Source: Anaeramoeba flamelloides
Lineage: Eukaryota > Metamonada > Anaeramoebidae
Direction of reading: 5' to 3'
Length of the DNA stretch: 64,000 nucleotides
Assembly (NCBI GenBank): GCA_027625915.1
Contig: JANTQA010000008.1
Location: 617,001-681,000, forward strand
How positions within the stretch are numbered: position 1 is the stretch's first letter; every line of letters starts with the position of its first letter. Below the pieces are notes generated by a model, which saw nothing but the letters and a program-made list of their open reading frames with translations, had not been told where the DNA came from and did not search any database. A program made the position numbers and the translations under genes. Positions 35,368 to 47,422 of this stretch are shown here, piece by piece.

Positions 35368-38016
35368 ATTTATTTAATACACACTATATTTTATTGATAA
35401 ACATATTTTTATATAATTAAATAGACATATAATCTTATTGTTTTTGTTTGTTTCTTTATTATTATTTTATTGTTAATTTTTATGAGAAGGAAAATCTTTT
35501 AAAGCGACTAGTCATTACAGTGAAAAATAATTTTCTGAAATGGAAAAAAAAAATTTTTTTATAATTTTTATGAGTATTCTAAAACCAATTTAAAAACTAG
35601 CCAACGTCTGATGTACAATCAATCTCCAAAAATTAACAATCAAAAAAGAGGGCATTTTTAGAAAAAAGAGCCCAATAGTGATACTCAATTTCCAATTAGA
35701 ATGATTAGAATATATAATTTTGAAAACAACTGTGTTGGTTTGGAAGCGTAACTCTAGGGGGCTTTTTGAGATCTCAGAAGATTTTTTTTTTTCATTTTTT
35801 TAAAGGGGTATTTGTTACCGGAAGAATTTTGTAAAATACTTACTTTGTCGAATTTAGAGTATTACAAAATAACCACAAATTATATTAAATTGAATTAAAT
35901 TGGTTTTGTACTGAAAGAAAGAAATTTTTTTTAATTTGAAGATATTTTTGAATTTTTGGAAATTTAAAATAAGAGAAGCAAATCGATTTTTTTTGAAAAT
36001 CTTAATATTTTGAAATTTTTGAATTTTTTTTTAATTGAATTTTCTTCCAAATATGATAGAATGGGATCCTATGTGAATTTTTTTTTTGTTATTTGAATTT
36101 TTCCAGTCAAAAGAAAGGCAATTTTAGAGAAAATTATTTTGGTTTCAAGTCGCTCCTTGAGTATAGAGCAAACCCACAGTAAATACCTAGAGCCTTAAAA
36201 GAAAATTATTGAATGATTTTTGATTATATTATTTTTGCGTAACATTTATTTACATCATACATTTCCTTTATCAATAAAGAAAATAAGTATGTTAATGAAA
36301 CTATTTAAGCATTATCACGTTTTATGATTTCTCTTTGCATTTATCATATAATCTTTTTTTTTTTTTTGTTACAGTAATCAAACAATTTTCAAATATCAAT
36401 GGTTTATTCAAATTTTCCATTTAATAATAAATATTGAATAAATAAAATAATATATATATTAGAGAATAGTTGGTCCATATATGAAGGAAATCAAATCAAC
36501 TAATATATTTCCTTGAAAATGAAAGCCAATAAATAATTAACCAAATATTTTGGAAACAAGAGAAATTCTCAATTATAAAATAATGTTATATTTTTTTTTG
36601 GTTCTATTAAGCGTTTTTTCGTTTTTTGTTTGTTCTTCTTTTTAAATCAGAATCTAGAGTATTGTATCAAATTTTGATTAAAAAAAAAATGAAAGATCAC
36701 TCCCAAGTTTAGCAATTCTGGAATATAAAGTATTTTTTGTAAAAAAGTTATCAATCATTGTTCTATGTATTTTTTCTTATAAGATGAAGAAATCTAATTA
36801 ATTTTTAAATGGTTACTAAGAATAGAAAAAGAAAAAAGAAGTTAATATTATGTATATTTATGGGTTTTTATTTAATTTTTTTAAATTTATATAAACATGA
36901 TACTTTTTATATTTTATTTTATTTTGTATTTATTATTCTTAAAAACAGATTTTTATTAAGTAAAAATTTATTTCAAATTATTAAAAATTACCTTTTTTTT
37001 ACAAAATTAGAAAAATATTCCAATGAAATTTCTTTTTTTTATAAAAAATAATTTGGTCCCTTCTTAGTTCATATTTTCCAAGAAAAATAAACAAATTACT
37101 ACCCCTTTTGACTGATCTTTAAATCATTTTCATTTAGAATCTAAAAATAATAAAACCTAGAAAATATTTTTAAGTTTTTTTTTTTTTCAGCTCAAGATTT
37201 TTGAGGTTTATTGAACTTGTCCAGTGAAATCTACAGTTGAGTTAAACAATATTGTAATCGGATTTAGATATTTATATTCATTATAAAAAATCTTTCAAAA
37301 AAAATTTCATTAGATCAGTTATATTAAGATATATAAAAATAAAAAATAAAAAATAAAAATATGGAATTTTTCTGAGTTTTATTTCAATTTGTAAAAGCAT
37401 GTTTAAAAAACAAAATATTTTTGAAAAAATACAAAATAAGATTTTTAAATTAATTGTGGTTTTAATGAAAACATTAAAAAAAAAAAACTTATCTAAAATC
37501 ATTTAATCAAAATGTTAACATTAAAAAAAAAAAAAAAAAAACTCTTTGATTTTTCAAAATTAATAGATTGGTGATCTAAACATTTTATAATTAAAACAAT
37601 CTAATTGTTTTTTTTTTGTTTTTTTAACAAGTTTTAAAATTAAGTGATATCAAGATATTTATATTTTTGCATTCCAATCTGATATAATTTTAGCAAAAAA
37701 TTAATAACCATTTTTTTGAAATACCTTCTTTTTAATTTTTAAAAAATTTGATATAAAAAATGATTTTAATCAAGTAAAAAGCTACACAGATCGACTTAAA
37801 CAGAAGTTTAACATTAAAAGATGTTTATCGAAATGTTTCGGACAAAATAAAAACTAAATGAAAATAATTAATTGGTCTTTGTACTGTCTGTTTTCTGTAA
37901 TTTTGATCATTTCATTTCTTTTTTTTTTATTTTTTTATTCTGTATTTTATTACATTTTAAATGTAATTTACTCTTACGATAATTTATAAGCTAATTATTC
38001 TGAAAACATTCCAAAA
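35368..38016. other. Convergent intergenic region
   Basis: 2.6 kb between the 3' ends of UTP5 and the EB1-type CH gene. AT-rich; a low-complexity frame at 36809-37051 is almost all Phe/Leu/Lys/Ile and is not credible as protein. No RNA gene or repeat family recognised. Confidence 0.5.
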
Positions 38017-40931
38017 CTAATGGAAATTTTTTTTAAATTGCTTAGCTATTTCGGATTCATTATATTTCCCAATGAAATAGTTTATAGTTTTAATTATTAT
38101 ATTTCTTTCCATTTTAGACATTGCAATCAAAATTGTTTTCTCTTGGTGTTTTTTTAATCTTAAATTGGTTTTATGCCAGAATATATTGATAATTTTGTAA
38201 TTTTCTTGCCTTTTTGATAATTGTATTTTGTTTCGAAAATGGGTTTTAATGGAATCAGATCCTTTAATTCCAATAATTAGCCTGTCATTTCTAACTTTCA
38301 AATAACCAGGAACAATTGGATATTGACGACTAACCACAACACTGACCAGGAAATTTATTCCATAAGGATGCCAAAATTTTGGGAAAACTAAACTTATTCT
38401 AGATTGCTTTAATTTGCTAATATCTTCATATAATTCAAGAAACTGCACATTTGGTATGATTGGCAAAGGGATATATTTGTTATTTAAATATTTTGCATGG
38501 TTTATTTTTTTCACTTTTGGATTATACCCGATTGTTTTTCGCTTTCCCTGTGAAATGATATATAAAATCATTGAAAAAATCGCGACCGTTTTATGGTATC
38601 TCGATCTAAATTTAATGCAATAAAATATTTTTCTTTCAATGATCTCTAAAGAACATATTTTTGTATCCATTTTATGAAGAGCAAATGACATTTGTTTTGA
38701 CCACGATCTTCGAATTTTTTCCTGATCATTATCTTTTTCCTTTTCCTTTTCCTTTCCCTTTTCGTGTTCCTTTTTATTTTTATTATTATTTTTAAAATTA
38801 TTGTTTTGATTTTTTTTTTTTTTTTTTTTTTTTTTTCTTATCTTTCTTTTTTTTCTTCTTTTTTTGTGTAATTTTAATTTCTAAATGAGTTTTTTTGAGC
38901 AACAATTCTGCCTTTTGAAATTTCTTTTTGTGTGAATCCCTATACATGATTTTAAATCTTGCAGTTCCAACTTTTAAAATATTTAATGAATCTTCAAAGG
39001 CAGAATGAATTGATTTTTGTAAGGCAATTCCAATCGGAGTAAAAATTTCATTTGTTAATTGAAATTTCTTATTTTGAAATTTTAAAAGGAATCTAATTGC
39101 AAAAAAAACCTCATAAATATAAATTGATTTTGGATCTTTTTTAAACATTCTAAAAAGATTTGATAAGGGGTTTATTAAATATTGGGAGAACAAATCATAA
39201 TAATTTATATATTCATACATATATTCGCCTTGGTGTAAATCAGAAATGTATTCTGTGTCATATTTTAGATCTTTTATTTGGACAACTTTTTTTTTTTTTT
39301 TTTTTCTTATTTTTCTGTTTTTTTTTTCTTTTTTTTTTTTTTTCTTTGTCTTTTTCTTTTTCTTTCTCTTTCCGAGTATTTTTTTCTTTTTCTTTCTCTT
39401 TCTGAGCATTTTTTTCCTTTTCTCGATCTTTATTATTGTTATTTTCATTTTCGTTTTCGTTTCCAATGCGGCTTATCATGGAATTTTTTCTTGATCTCCT
39501 TCTTAGATTAATGTCGTCATCTAGATCCAAAAAGTCTAGGCTTATTTTTTTTGTTTTTTTAACTTTCGTCCGGTTTGAGCTTCTGTTTCTTTTCCTTTTA
39601 TTTGCTTTTTTTGATCTCTTTTTGGCTCTACCCCTGTTTAAATCCGATGCAGTTTTTGATTTTAACATTCCGTTTTTGTTTTTATTTTTTGTTTTTTCCT
39701 TTTCCTTTAGCTTTTGAGATTTCTTTTCTTCTTCTTTTAACTTTTCTATTCCCTCTTTTTCTTTATTGCTAAGAATATCAAAGAACACAATCTCGTTTAA
39801 GTCTATTGAGGTATTAACACTAGCAATCTTTTCAACAATAGAACTCTCACAAAAAGAACTTGCACTAAAAGTACTACTTTCGTCGCCACTGCTATCAGTC
39901 ATCGAAGACATGCTATTAGATGAATTTGACGTTGTTAATGAAAGAGTTTTTGTGTTTGTATTATGGTTTTGTTTTTGATTATTGTTGGGCTGATTGTGAT
40001 CATATTTCTCATCATTTTCTTTCTCTTGATCTTGTTTTTGTTGGTTTGCTTGAAAATTCTCATGTTCTTTTCCTTTTTCTATTTCTTGAGTATTAATATT
40101 TTGGTTTGTTTGGATGCTAATATTCTCTTCGTTCTTCTTACTATCCATTTTGCTTTTTTTCTTTGTTAATGAAAAGTCAAGATTTTTCTTTAAAAGCGAA
40201 CCCTCTCGTTTGCTTGTTTTGTCTAAAAAACTAATTTCTCGGCTTAACGAAGAGCTTGAGAACCTTTTTTGATTCTTTTGGTTTGGTTTATATCCCCAAA
40301 ATGAATTTTTAATTTTCCCAAAGCGTTTTTGGGATTGATCTTGGATCGAGGGGTTAATTTCAAAAGTTTGAACATTTTTTTGTGTTGCAAAAAAATGATC
40401 AATTTCTTTTTCTTCCAAAGTTTTGTTGACAATCACCTTTTCTTCACATTCCCGATAAACATAAAACATTCGAACTTTGTTTTTATTTTGTCTTTTTACT
40501 CCATTTTTCTCATAAAAAGCCTTTAACCAAAGAATCATTTGAGAAATAAATCTTTTATCAATTGTGTTGTTTTGGATTATTTTGTTGGTTTGGGGTAATT
40601 TTTCTTCTGGGTATCCAACCGAAATTAAAACCTTGCAGATTTCAGAATAATTTTCTTTCAAGGCAGAAGTTGGTGTTTTCACTGAGGCCACGAAATTATG
40701 GTAAGTTGGAAACAAAACATTTACAATGTTTAGTAAATTTGTGCACGTTGAATCATAGATTTCTTCTTCAGTTAATTCTGGTGCGTTAAATAATTTTCTT
40801 GTCCATCTCACGCTTTTGGAGACACTTGACTCAACGTTGTCTAAATCGATAACCACTCGGCCATTTAGAAAATGTTGAATTTTTGGATCGTAGTCAAGTG
40901 CCTTTTTACCATTTATTTGTGTTAGAAACAT
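38017..40931 (-). CDS. EB1-type calponin-homology-like domain protein with Lys/Glu-rich linkers (reading frame interrupted at two poly(A) runs)
   Basis: ATG at 40931. Residues ~53-143 look like the CH domain of EB1 microtubule plus-end proteins: LLNIVNVLFPTYHNF, ENYSEICKVLISVGYPEEKL, then FISQMILWLKAFYEKNG, matching the EB1 pattern of LFP, the helix pair and the final W..FF. A long Ser/Lys/Glu-rich region follows. The frame then shifts at a 19-T run on the plus strand (39287-39305) and continues as VVQIKDLKYDTEYISDLHQG with a further globular-looking segment. It shifts again at a 27-T run (38810-38836) and continues as KEKEKEKDNDQEKIRRSWSK to the stop at 38017. Both shifts are in the same direction and lie exactly at homopolymers, so sequencing error, or tolerated slippage, is more likely than three genes. 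The two C-terminal segments match no family I know. Confidence 0.6.
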
Positions 40932-43900
40932 TATTTAGATCAGTTTTTTCTTATGCTTTCCCAAATTGTTGATTGAAACCCAAAAGAAAAACGATGTTTT
41001 GGATAAAATTTATGTACAAATCTTCTTTATCGAAAATTAATAAAAAAAAATAGAACAAACAGTACAAAAATAATAAAAAATGGAAAAAACATTAATTTTT
41101 CGAAAATCTTTTTTGAAAGATGGTGTGGATTATAAATCAAAATTGTGAATCAATAAACTTTTCAAAAATAAGAGTAATAAAAAAAGAGAAATTCATTTAT
41201 TTTTTAAAAAACATTTTTATAAGTTTTACCACAAATTATAATTATTCTTTGGTTAATTTTTCCGTTATTATCTTGAAAAGGAACTACTATTGTTAGTCTT
41301 TTATTTTCAAGGAGTTTTTAATTCCTCGAAGGCAAATACATCACAACAGTGTTATTTGAAATTTTGAAAAGTGGAGAACATTTTTATTTCATTATCTTTT
41401 TTCTTAATTAACCTTCAGAATCATATTTGTTTATTAGATCTTTGTGAAACCAAAATACCCTCATTCTAAGAATAAAAAAGTTCTAAACTAAAAGAAAAAG
41501 GTATCTACAATTTGAATTTCTCTTCTTAGAAATAATTAAATTGATTAAGGGGATAGAGATTAAAAAAAAGTCTTCTTGTAAGATTCCTTGAAAAAATTAA
41601 AAAAATTTACCGTATCTTGAATTGGAAAATTAAGGAAAAATCTGATCAACTTAAATTCCAAACCTGACTTCCTTTTAATGCAATTTTTTGAAATAAAATA
41701 TAGCTTTTCAAAGTCTGATCTATTTATCTAAATTTTGGAATAGCCAATATTTTCTAATTATTTCAAAAAATTATTTTATTTGAAAAAGAAAGAAATCTCA
41801 TTAAGGTGGAAAAAAAGTGAAACACGGTTGATAATTGGGAACTTTAATAGAACCTGAAAATAAAAGGTAAGATCAATTAAAAAAAGAAAAAATAAATAAA
41901 TTAAGACATAATGTAGTACTCAGAACAAAAACAGTTTTTTTAATACTATCTTTTGGTATGAGTTTTTATTTGATTGATAAAATTATTAAAAATTTGTTTA
42001 AAAAAATTGACTATTTTTGTGATCTCCAAAACCTCAAAAAAATTCTGATAATAATGAGATCTAAATTGTATTTGATGGGTTTATTGAAAATAATATAATA
42101 GATTATTATTTAAATTTAATTGGTTTCTTCTTTTTATTAACTTTACTTTTCATTTTCAGTAATGTTCCCAATGAAAAACCGTGTATCACTTTTTTTCCCG
42201 TTTCCCTTTTTTTCCAAAACGGTTATTGTCTCTAAAATGAACTGTGTCAAAATACGTTTTAAAAAGGAAACCACAAAGTTCTAAAATAATTTTATATAAA
42301 AAATGAACTAATTTCAAAAAATTAAAAAATTATGTGAAACATGAAAAAAATATAATTGTTTAATCAAATGACAATTCAAATATAAGCTACTTTCTAGCCA
42401 AAGTGGCCCATTTATCATTAATTAATTACAGCTGTATTTCAAAATTTAGATGAATATTAGAAGAAATAATTTATTTTGAAAATTTCAAAAGTATAATAAG
42501 TTTTTGGTATGTTTAATTTATCGTTTTTTTTATCGACTTTTTTTTGTGAGGACCTAATTATTTATTAATTTTTTTTTTAACAAGATCTATTTTTAGTTTG
42601 TAAAAGAAAATTATTTTTTTATTTCATTGAAATAGTGAAAATGATTGTAGAGAAATCTTATTAATTTCCAATCATATTTTAGTTCATCTTCTAAAAAAAG
42701 AACACAAATGACATTATTGTTCTTTCACAGTGTGCCTTAAAATTTTGGGTTTCTCAATTTAAGTAAATATATTTATTGATAACTTTTGTTTCATATTGGA
42801 TATTAAATTAACATAGATGTGTATTTTTTTATTAATTTCTTATTTGTTCTTATAATTTCAAAATTAAAAATATTTGAATTGTTGAAAAGAAATATACCAC
42901 CTTGACAGATTTAAAATTTAAATACTCTATTAAAAAATTATAATATATTGAGAAGAACCAGAATTTTATGCCTTTTAGGTAATATTATTCCTTCAAAAAA
43001 TTACCAAGGCATAGATATTGGAAACTCAAAAGTTTTATGTTTATATCTCATATAGTGATAATTGTGGTAATTGTTACAGAAGTGTTCATTTTATATATAC
43101 CGTAAAATCCAACTTTCCCGTTTTAAATTTTTCTTATATATATTTAATTTAATGGATAAATTATTAAATTGTAAATGTTGTCAAATTTCAACATTTGCCA
43201 AATTGAATTTTTTCTTAAATTTTAAGGGTTTTTTAATTATTTTTATTGGTTTCAAAGTTTTTCATTAGCTTTTAAGGGTTATGGGGTGGAAAAATGCAAA
43301 TACTTTATTTTGTGATTGGTTATATTTAATTAGAAAAATTGTAGAAAATACAAAATGTTGAAATCATCAATACTATATATTTTTAAAAAATTTCCGAACT
43401 CCAATTTTAACCACCATTGTCGAGTCAAAAATGCGTTCCCTCTTAAAAAAAGTCTAATGAGTCTAATCGGTAGCTTAATTATTTTTTTATTCAAAATCCT
43501 TGCCAAAAATTCACTAACACATCCTCCAAATCATCAAATTATACTCTAAAGTGTTCTAAAAATATCTTAAACTCCCCTAAAATGGTGTTTTAAAGACCCC
43601 CATCCAATTTATTTTAATATTTTTGAAATATTTTGAAAAAATTGAGAATTTGATAAATTTTGAAATTATGCTAAATTGTTACCAATAATAATTCTCACTA
43701 ATTTAATGGTAGCAATCAAAACGGAAATTTTCATTTTAATAATTTTACTTTTAAATATAAATAATATTCCAAAATTTTGGACACTGTTTAAACAGTTGAA
43801 AGAATAAAAACACCCAACTTTAAATTCAATTTGGAAAGAATTGTGATTTTACAAAGTATTTGATTTTTTGTCTTTTTTGTTATGTTTTCGTTTCCTTTTT

Positions 43901-44641
43901 TCCAGTTACAGAATATGTTTTGTTAGATCTGGAAATTTATTTCCAATGATTGATAAAAGGTTACTATTGAGTTTGTTAAATTGAAAAATCACATACAATT
44001 GGTTAATGATATCTTATCATTTGATGGATCAACAACAGTTGGGGAAATTTCAAAAAATTTACCAAAACATTTTTAATTAGCTCGTTTTATTATTTTGGAC
44101 ACGCTGATTTTTATTTTGTGAGTATTATATTTTTTTCTTTTGGATGAAAATGATTTCTTTTTAAAACAATAATACTGGTTAACCTAAATATGGGTTTATA
44201 TATTAGGTTTGGAAAAATATAATAAATTGAGTTGTATTTTTTGATTATTTTTGATTTTGAGTATTTCCAAATTTTTGGAATATAGTTTAAATAAAATGTA
44301 AATCCTTAAGATTATCTGAGTTCCAAAAATATTAAAATTGTTTTTTTTCAAGAATATTACTAAAAAAAACAAATTTTTTTTTAATAAATTCTCAAATGTT
44401 GTTCTATTAATTCTGTTAATTGTTTTCTAGAAATCTTTATTATCACATCTTTCTAAAATAACAACAAAAAAAAAAAAAAAACATTGTTAAAATACTTAAA
44501 GTCATGACTTTATTTTTAATATAAATTAATTATAATAAAAAATAAAAAAAAAAATTTTTTTTTTCTTTTGATTTAAAGTTATTGGTAGATCTTTAAAAAA
44601 ATTTAATAAGCTTAAAAAAATAATAAGAAGAATCAAATAAA
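40932..44641. other. Intergenic region
   Basis: 3.7 kb of AT-rich sequence. Short open frames at 43071-43268 and 43355-43549 are not supported by family resemblance. A slightly GC-richer patch at 43390-43610 may be a decayed element. The segment contains the promoter of the EB1-type gene near 40932-41050. Confidence 0.45.
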
Positions 44642-47422
44642 TTAATCTTCATCAGATTCTGAACTAGAGGATTGAGAATCATTGCCATCCTCTTTCTCTT
44701 TTTTAGGCACACTTTTAATTTCTTTTGTTTTTGAATTATTTGTTTCAACCTTTTTTTCAATCTTCGATTTTTTCTCTTCTTCTTTAAATTGAGAAAGCAC
44801 ATTAATGACCTTTTCCCATTGTTCAAAAATTTGATTATGAACTGTGTATTTTTCGATCATGAAATTTAATAGCATTGCCCTGTAATCAATTTTTAAAGAA
44901 TTTTGATGACTTTTCAATTCGCCAGTTATTAAATCGGTTGTATTACTTACAATTTTTTCTTCGATTTCAAGTTTATTTTGTGTGTTTTCAAGTTCCTTTT
45001 GTGCCTTTTTCAGTTTGATTCCTGAAAGCTTTTTAATTTTTGTCTTTTTATTATCAAAATCCTTTTTGACCTTGTTTCTATTTGAAAGAATTTTTTTATA
45101 ATGATTAAAAATAGTATTTTTTTTTAATTCGGGGCAATATTCCAACATCGGCTCTGAAACATTAAATGTGGTTTTTTTGGAGGTATCTTGAAATATATTC
45201 GAAACATTTGACAGGCACTGATTAAACGTTTTAATATAATCGTCGCTTGAAACGGTTTCTTCTTCATTCTTATCCTTTTGCTTTAAATGATCAATAACAC
45301 TAATCAATTTCGGAGGGAAGTTCGCAAATGTGTTTGCCGATTTTGATTCAACTTCGGCGATTTTGGTAATAGAACTTTTGACCAGATTTTTATTGCTGTC
45401 AATAAACTGTGGGAATTTCTTTTGTCTCTGTTCAATAAATTCGTTATTGCCTTCGTTGTTTCCAATAAATTGATTAATTTTGTTTTGCACATGCTCGGGG
45501 TATTTACCAAAGACAGTCTTTTTCGTCTTTTGCAATTTCTTACTATCCTTTGTTTCAAAAAATAATTTCACCTCGGGGGTGATGGATAATACCGGGTGGT
45601 TATTTAATTTCACTAGATACCTTTGGAAGGCCCGTTTCCTAAATTCCCCTTGGAATTTTTTTGTCATCGACTTTTCTGGGATCGATGGCCTAATAAATTG
45701 TGGATATCCCGAACTTAAAGAACTATCCAACCAATGGAAATCCGAAAACCTTCTTTCAATAAAATTCCATTCATTACTGTCCTTTTTCTCTTCCTCCTTG
45801 TTTCGGTATTTAAATTGTATATTATATGAAATATATGCACTTCTTCCAGTTCCCTTTTTCTCTGGATCCTCAACTTTAATTGAATAATAAATTGAGTCCT
45901 TATTGGTTTCCTTATTGTCCTCATATTTGGTTACAAATCTTAATTGATACTTATTCATCTTCTTTCTCTCTTCTTCTTCTAACCTTTCTCTTTCTTTGGC
46001 TAATTTTTCTTTTTCTTTCAATTTTTTTAAAATATCCTCTGGCTTGATTGTGACTTGTTTCTTTTCTTTTTTCTTTTTTTTAACCTTTTTTTTTGGCTTT
46101 TTTCTTTTTGGTTTTTTTTCTTTTTCTTGAACACCTTCTTCTTGATCTGTTTTTTTATTTTTTTTATTTCTTTTTCCAAATTTTTTTGAAAAGCCTTTTG
46201 TTTTTCCTTTTGTTTTTGTTTGTTTTTTTGTCTTTTTATTTTCATCTGTTTCATTTTTTTCAGTATCCATAATTTTGGTTAAATTTAATTTTTGCATTAA
46301 TCTTGTTCTTCTTTTTAATTTTTTTTCTTCGTTTTTTGTTGTTTTTGTTTTTTTGGTTTCTTCTTCCTTTTCCTTTTGAGAAGACTTATCCACTATTTCC
46401 CAATCTTCTTCTGTTGTTTTATTTTTATCTTTAGTCTTTTTTTTGACTTTGTCTTTTTCTTCTTTTGTTTTTTCTTTTTTTTTATCCTTGTCTTGTTCTT
46501 CTTTAGACTCCTTTTTCTTTTCTTGATCTTTAGATTTTTTTTTATCTTCGTCTTGTTTTTGCTTTTGCTTTTGTTTTTCTTTTTCTTTTTCGTTTTTGTT
46601 TTCTTTTTCTTTTTCTTTTTCTTTTTCTTTTTCTTTTTGTTTTTGTTTTTCTTCCACTTTCTGTTCGCTTTTAATTTCCTTTTTTTGTTGTGTTTCTTTT
46701 TTGGTGTCTTTTTCTTGACTAATCGGTGATGTTTTTTTTTTCCCACAAGGAGTTAGTTTTGAAAAATAATCATAAAATTCAATTAACTGTAAATAAATTG
46801 CTTTTTCATCTGGCTCCTCAGTTAACAATTCTTCCGCGTCAAGATAAATTATAATCCCTAATTGTTCTTCGGCTATATCAAAAGCTAAATCGAGGTTATC
46901 TAATTTCCCTGTTTTATCTAAAGAAGGATAATCAAGCATCTCAGGCTTGTACCTATGAATTATTGCACAAAAGGCCTGCCCATCTACCCAGGAATAACCA
47001 AAGTCGTCAATCTTAATTGACTTGTAGTCTTTGAGTTCCTCTTGGCACCATTTTAATAAAATGGATTTTTCAATTAAATTATTTGTCGAACTCCTGTTTG
47101 AATTGTTTTGATTTGTTAATGGTGTGTATTCCAGTACCTCGGCACCACTACCCTCAGAACTACTTTCATCGTACTCGCTGCCACTTGTTTCGCTCCCACT
47201 TTCACTTGTCCCACTCCCACTCCCACTCCCACTTTCACTTGACCCGCTTCCGCTTCCGCTTCCACTTTCACTTTCGCTTGAAGAGCTACTTGCCTGTAGT
47301 AAGGTTGCCATGGTTATATTTTGTTTTTTTTTTGGCTTAGCAGAAGAAGAGGAATCAGAAGATCCACTTGAGGTGTCTTCTTCAGAGCTCGATGATTCAT
47401 AAGAACTACTCCCATCAAACAT
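44642..47422 (-). CDS. CH-PX-BAR-like protein (sorting-nexin-like with an N-terminal calponin-homology domain)
   Basis: Single exon, 926 residues, ATG at 47422, stop at 44642. Residues 1-105 are Ser/Glu/Gly-rich (SGSGSGS/SESGS repeats). Residues ~116-222 form a calponin-homology domain (LLKWCQEELKDYKSIKIDDF, then SWVDGQAFCAIIHRYKPEML and the LDLAFDIAEEQLGI helix), which usually binds actin or a signalling partner. A Lys/Glu-rich linker (~225-500) follows. The PX domain (~505-640) shows RRFSDFHWLDSSL and RPSIPEKS, the phosphoinositide-binding core of sorting nexins. Residues ~650-890 are long amphipathic helices (LKKAQKELENTQNKLEIEEK) like the BAR region of SNX1/SNX2-type proteins. The tail SSSSESDED resembles a casein kinase 2 site. 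Likely role, by inference: bending or tubulating endosomal membrane and coupling it to the cytoskeleton. Confidence 0.8.
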   Translation of the reverse strand: MFDGSSSYESSSSEEDTSSGSSDSSSSAKPKKKQNITMATLLQASSSSSESESGSGSGSGSSESGSGSGSGTSESGSETSGSEYDESSSEGSGAEVLEYTPLTNQNNSNRSSTNNLIEKSILLKWCQEELKDYKSIKIDDFGYSWVDGQAFCAIIHRYKPEMLDYPSLDKTGKLDNLDLAFDIAEEQLGIIIYLDAEELLTEEPDEKAIYLQLIEFYDYFSKLTPCGKKKTSPISQEKDTKKETQQKKEIKSEQKVEEKQKQKEKEKEKEKEKENKNEKEKEKQKQKQKQDEDKKKSKDQEKKKESKEEQDKDKKKEKTKEEKDKVKKKTKDKNKTTEEDWEIVDKSSQKEKEEETKKTKTTKNEEKKLKRRTRLMQKLNLTKIMDTEKNETDENKKTKKQTKTKGKTKGFSKKFGKRNKKNKKTDQEEGVQEKEKKPKRKKPKKKVKKKKKEKKQVTIKPEDILKKLKEKEKLAKERERLEEEERKKMNKYQLRFVTKYEDNKETNKDSIYYSIKVEDPEKKGTGRSAYISYNIQFKYRNKEEEKKDSNEWNFIERRFSDFHWLDSSLSSGYPQFIRPSIPEKSMTKKFQGEFRKRAFQRYLVKLNNHPVLSITPEVKLFFETKDSKKLQKTKKTVFGKYPEHVQNKINQFIGNNEGNNEFIEQRQKKFPQFIDSNKNLVKSSITKIAEVESKSANTFANFPPKLISVIDHLKQKDKNEEETVSSDDYIKTFNQCLSNVSNIFQDTSKKTTFNVSEPMLEYCPELKKNTIFNHYKKILSNRNKVKKDFDNKKTKIKKLSGIKLKKAQKELENTQNKLEIEEKIVSNTTDLITGELKSHQNSLKIDYRAMLLNFMIEKYTVHNQIFEQWEKVINVLSQFKEEEKKSKIEKKVETNNSKTKEIKSVPKKEKEDGNDSQSSSSESDED

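Noticed and set aside
36809-37051. 80-residue frame with a basic start and hydrophobic body
   Set aside because: Composition is only Phe/Leu/Ile/Lys/Tyr, as expected by chance from AT-rich DNA; no splice or family support.
39160-40526. Several plus-strand open frames rich in Phe/Leu/Ser opposite the EB1-type gene
   Set aside because: They are complementary readings of Lys/Glu-rich coding sequence on the minus strand and match no family.
46376-47402. Plus-strand frames of almost pure Phe/Leu and His/Ser/Leu opposite the CH-PX gene
   Set aside because: They mirror the poly-Lys/Glu linker and the Ser/Gly repeats of the minus-strand protein.
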